A DNA stretch of 7,500 nucleotides from an uncultured Pelagibacteraceae bacterium (GTDB lineage: Bacteria; Pseudomonadota; Alphaproteobacteria; Pelagibacterales; Pelagibacteraceae), in contig CACIWH010000002.1 in the NCBI GenBank assembly GCA_902590295.1, forward strand, positions 1 through 7,500. The letters run 5' to 3'. Under the pieces are notes generated by a model, which saw nothing but the letters and a program-made list of their open reading frames with translations, was not told the DNA's origin and did no database searches. Every line of letters starts with the position of its first letter. Within the stretch, counting starts at the first letter, position 1. Of this stretch, positions 5,687 to 7,500 are shown piece by piece. Made by a program: the position numbers and the translations under genes.

Positions 5687-7417
5687 TTACCTAATTTCAT
5701 AAATTTCATATGATGGGCCAATTCTACTAATATTTTCTAATTCTGATTTTTTACCAAGATAAATTTTTTCTATTAAATCTCTTGCCGTGATTAAATCGTT
5801 CCCTTTAAAAAACTTAATTCTTTTAAAATTTTTCTGAACATGTTCTATTAGATCATATTTGAGATCTGCTCTGTTAAAATTATAGTAATTTGGTACAATA
5901 ATATAAGAAATTTTTCTCTCATTTTTTAGAAAGTCAAAAAATTTTTCAAAATCTTTAATCACTAAACTTTTTTCTACTACTAAAAATTTATTGTATTTAC
6001 TGATTTCAAAATAATCGGGTTTAAAATTTTTAATCTTATTTTGTATAGATATGAGTGTATCCTTTTGATACCATTTTGTAATAACTAAATCTTGATTATG
6101 AAAATCCTCATATAACCTTAAATTTCTAATATTTTTCCTAAGCGAGATATGTGGTTCAAAAATAATTACTTGATCAGAATATTTCAATAAAATTTCGTCT
6201 TTTAAAAATTCATAAAAATTGTACTTTTTTGATAATATTTTAGTTGTATCATTATGAATAATCGATTTATTAAAAATTAACAAAAGGTTTAAAATAGAAA
6301 AAATAACGTAAACTTTCTTTTTATCATATTTTTTTAAAGCTTCATTTAAAATAATTCCTATCAAAATATAAATTAAAACAATACTTGCTGAAAAATATTT
6401 TAGTTGAGGAAATGCACCTGCTGAAGAAAATACTAATATAAAAATAGGTTCAAAAAGAAGGATGAAAGTAAATAGAAATAAATTCTTTTGACTAAAACAA
6501 GGCTCTTTGAAGTAAAATGGAATTAGAACTAATAAAAGTACAAGCGGATATAACTCAGTATAAAAAAGAATATTAAAACTTCTATATAAACTATCAATTA
6601 TTTTATCAAATCTTTCTGATAAATTTATTCCCAGATTATTGTTGTTTTGTGAGTCTAGAAGAAAACTAAATATAGATGTTTCGGTTAATAATAAACTAGG
6701 TAATACACCAATTAATACAATAATAAATAAAAATTTAAATATATAGCTTAAATTTTTTTTTTTAAATTTTTTGTAATGTAAAATTAAAATTGAATAAAAT
6801 GAAACTATAGAGCAAAAATAATTAACTCCCCATGCAAAAGCCCCCACAAGTCCAAATAAAAAATATGAATTTTTATTAAACTTGCTAATTTTAAGGAAAT
6901 ATTTTGTAAATAAATAAAATTGTATTAAAAAAAATAGAAGATAATAAGAGTTTTTTCCATTTACAATTGATATGTCTAAAAAAAAAAGGCTTAAACATAA
7001 AGTTGTTAATAAATTTATAATTATAAAATTTTTAATCTTTAATTTTTTTAGTATAAGATAAAAAAAAAATAGACTAAAAATGCAAATTATGAGACTGGCT
7101 AATCTTCCAAAAATGATCATTAAAGAGGGATCGAAATAGATTATCTTAGTTATATTGAGTATATCTAAATTTATAATGCCATAAACCACTGAGATTATTG
7201 ATACAATAATAAAGTTTAACAACGGAGCAAAAAAAGGATCGCTTAAATATTTGTTATTGCCTGATAAAAAATTAAAAAAATATAATGTGCTTTTTAAAAA
7301 ACTGCCTTCATCATTATTGTAAAAAAATGGTAATCCATAGTTTATCTGCTTTAAATAAGTAAATGCAAAAAAAATTAGTATAAAAAATATAATAGCTTTA
7401 TAGATTCTATTAGTCAT
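5687..7417 (-). CDS. Polytopic GT-C fold glycosyltransferase (PMT/GT39-like), predicted
   Basis: A 576-residue membrane protein with about eleven hydrophobic segments in residues 7-385 (roughly 7-20, 64-84, 97-124, 131-152, 157-178, 185-213, 225-245, 288-303, 312-332, 341-358, 368-385), followed by a soluble C-terminal domain (about 390-576). Right after the first segment comes GLPFFYNNDEG with Asp36-Glu37. This acidic pair in the first outer loop is the catalytic or metal-site hallmark of GT-C enzymes such as PMT/ArnT. FFAPLLNF (62-69) follows, and the C-terminus ends IGPSYEIYEI, as I recall for many PMT-like proteins. Such enzymes transfer a sugar from a polyprenyl-phosphate donor on the outer face of the inner membrane. 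Donor and acceptor are unknown. The ATG at 7417 is the natural start, just before the first membrane helix. The gene lies upstream of the carbamoyltransferase (44-base gap) and likely heads that transcript. A different polytopic glycan protein, such as a polymerase, is less likely because of the DE motif and the large soluble tail. Confidence 0.78.
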   Translation of the reverse strand: MTNRIYKAIIFFILIFFAFTYLKQINYGLPFFYNNDEGSFLKSTLYFFNFLSGNNKYLSDPFFAPLLNFIIVSIISVVYGIINLDILNITKIIYFDPSLMIIFGRLASLIICIFSLFFFYLILKKLKIKNFIIINLLTTLCLSLFFLDISIVNGKNSYYLLFFLIQFYLFTKYFLKISKFNKNSYFLFGLVGAFAWGVNYFCSIVSFYSILILHYKKFKKKNLSYIFKFLFIIVLIGVLPSLLLTETSIFSFLLDSQNNNNLGINLSERFDKIIDSLYRSFNILFYTELYPLVLLLVLIPFYFKEPCFSQKNLFLFTFILLFEPIFILVFSSAGAFPQLKYFSASIVLIYILIGIILNEALKKYDKKKVYVIFSILNLLLIFNKSIIHNDTTKILSKKYNFYEFLKDEILLKYSDQVIIFEPHISLRKNIRNLRLYEDFHNQDLVITKWYQKDTLISIQNKIKNFKPDYFEISKYNKFLVVEKSLVIKDFEKFFDFLKNERKISYIIVPNYYNFNRADLKYDLIEHVQKNFKRIKFFKGNDLITARDLIEKIYLGKKSELENISRIGPSYEIYEIR

Positions 7418-7477
7418 AAATTATATCTATTATTAATATATTAAGTTATAAATTAATTAAATATTTTAATAAAAAAT
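7418..7477. promoter_or_regulatory. Divergent AT-rich spacer, likely site of outward promoters
   Basis: Sixty bases separate the glycosyltransferase start from a possible + strand start; 58 of the 60 are A or T. This is the longest gene-free spacer in the window, and it sits where a promoter for the leftward glycosyltransferase-carbamoyltransferase pair would be expected. TATAAT-like hexamers occur on both strands (for example TATAAA at 7447-7452 on +), but no matching -35 box can be singled out. The call rests on position, not on a recognised motif. Confidence 0.3.
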
Positions 7478-7500
7478 ATGAATTTTGATCAAAACAGACA
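7478..7500 (+). CDS. Possible first codons of a divergent gene, cut by the window edge
   Basis: An ATG at 7478 opens a frame reading MNFDQNR up to the edge, seven codons without a stop. It is listed because a gene is expected next to the AT-rich spacer and the G+C content rises once the frame begins. Seven codons cannot identify a product, and a leftward gene ending beyond the edge is equally possible. Confidence 0.3.

Noticed and set aside
7456..7470. Near-palindrome ATTAAATATTTTAAT as an operator
   Set aside because: It is imperfect and made only of A and T in a stretch that is almost all A/T, so symmetry is expected by chance.

Overview
The window reads as chromosomal DNA from a very AT-rich, tightly packed bacterial genome. 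G+C is roughly a quarter by eye, the proteins are full of Lys, Asn and Ile written with AAA, AAT and ATT/ATA, gene ends overlap, and there is almost no spacer. TGA ends at least two genes, so the standard bacterial code applies. The protein flavour and compaction fit a streamlined marine alphaproteobacterium of the SAR11/Pelagibacterales type. This is an inference from composition and style; no marker gene is present.

Layout. (1) Positions 1-2703, + strand: four genes in one chain of overlapping stops and starts. They are an aldehyde dehydrogenase running in from the left edge, a small acyl carrier protein, an acyltransferase of the AAC(3) fold family, and a GNAT acetyltransferase. (2) Positions 2700-2894, - strand: a 64-codon gene of unknown function whose stop overlaps the GNAT stop tail to tail. 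(3) Positions 2920-3954, + strand: a sialic-acid-synthase family enzyme that best fits pseudaminic acid synthase (PseI). (4) Positions 3951-5642, - strand: a NodU/TobZ-type O-carbamoyltransferase, tail to tail with pseI through another 4-base stop overlap. (5) Positions 5687-7417, - strand: a polytopic GT-C type (PMT/GT39-like) glycosyltransferase, probably co-transcribed with the carbamoyltransferase. (6) Positions 7418-7477: a 60-base spacer of almost pure A/T, followed by what may be the first codons of a divergent + strand gene.

How the genes may work together. The content is that of a surface-polysaccharide or glycoprotein-glycan locus. PseI would make a nine-carbon nonulosonic acid. The carbamoyltransferase and the acyl/acetyltransferases would decorate that sugar or a neighbouring one, and the GT-C enzyme would move a lipid-linked sugar in the membrane. 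The most distinctive part is the ALDH-ACP-AAC(3)-GNAT cassette. It looks like a small pathway that oxidises an aldehyde to an acid, holds an acyl group on a dedicated carrier and transfers it to an amino sugar, giving an unusual N-acyl group. The acid-activating ligase such a route would need, and the other pse genes (pseB, C, F, G), are not in the window.

No RNA genes, CRISPR arrays, insertion sequences or convincing terminators were seen. None of the visible starts has a clear Shine-Dalgarno motif.
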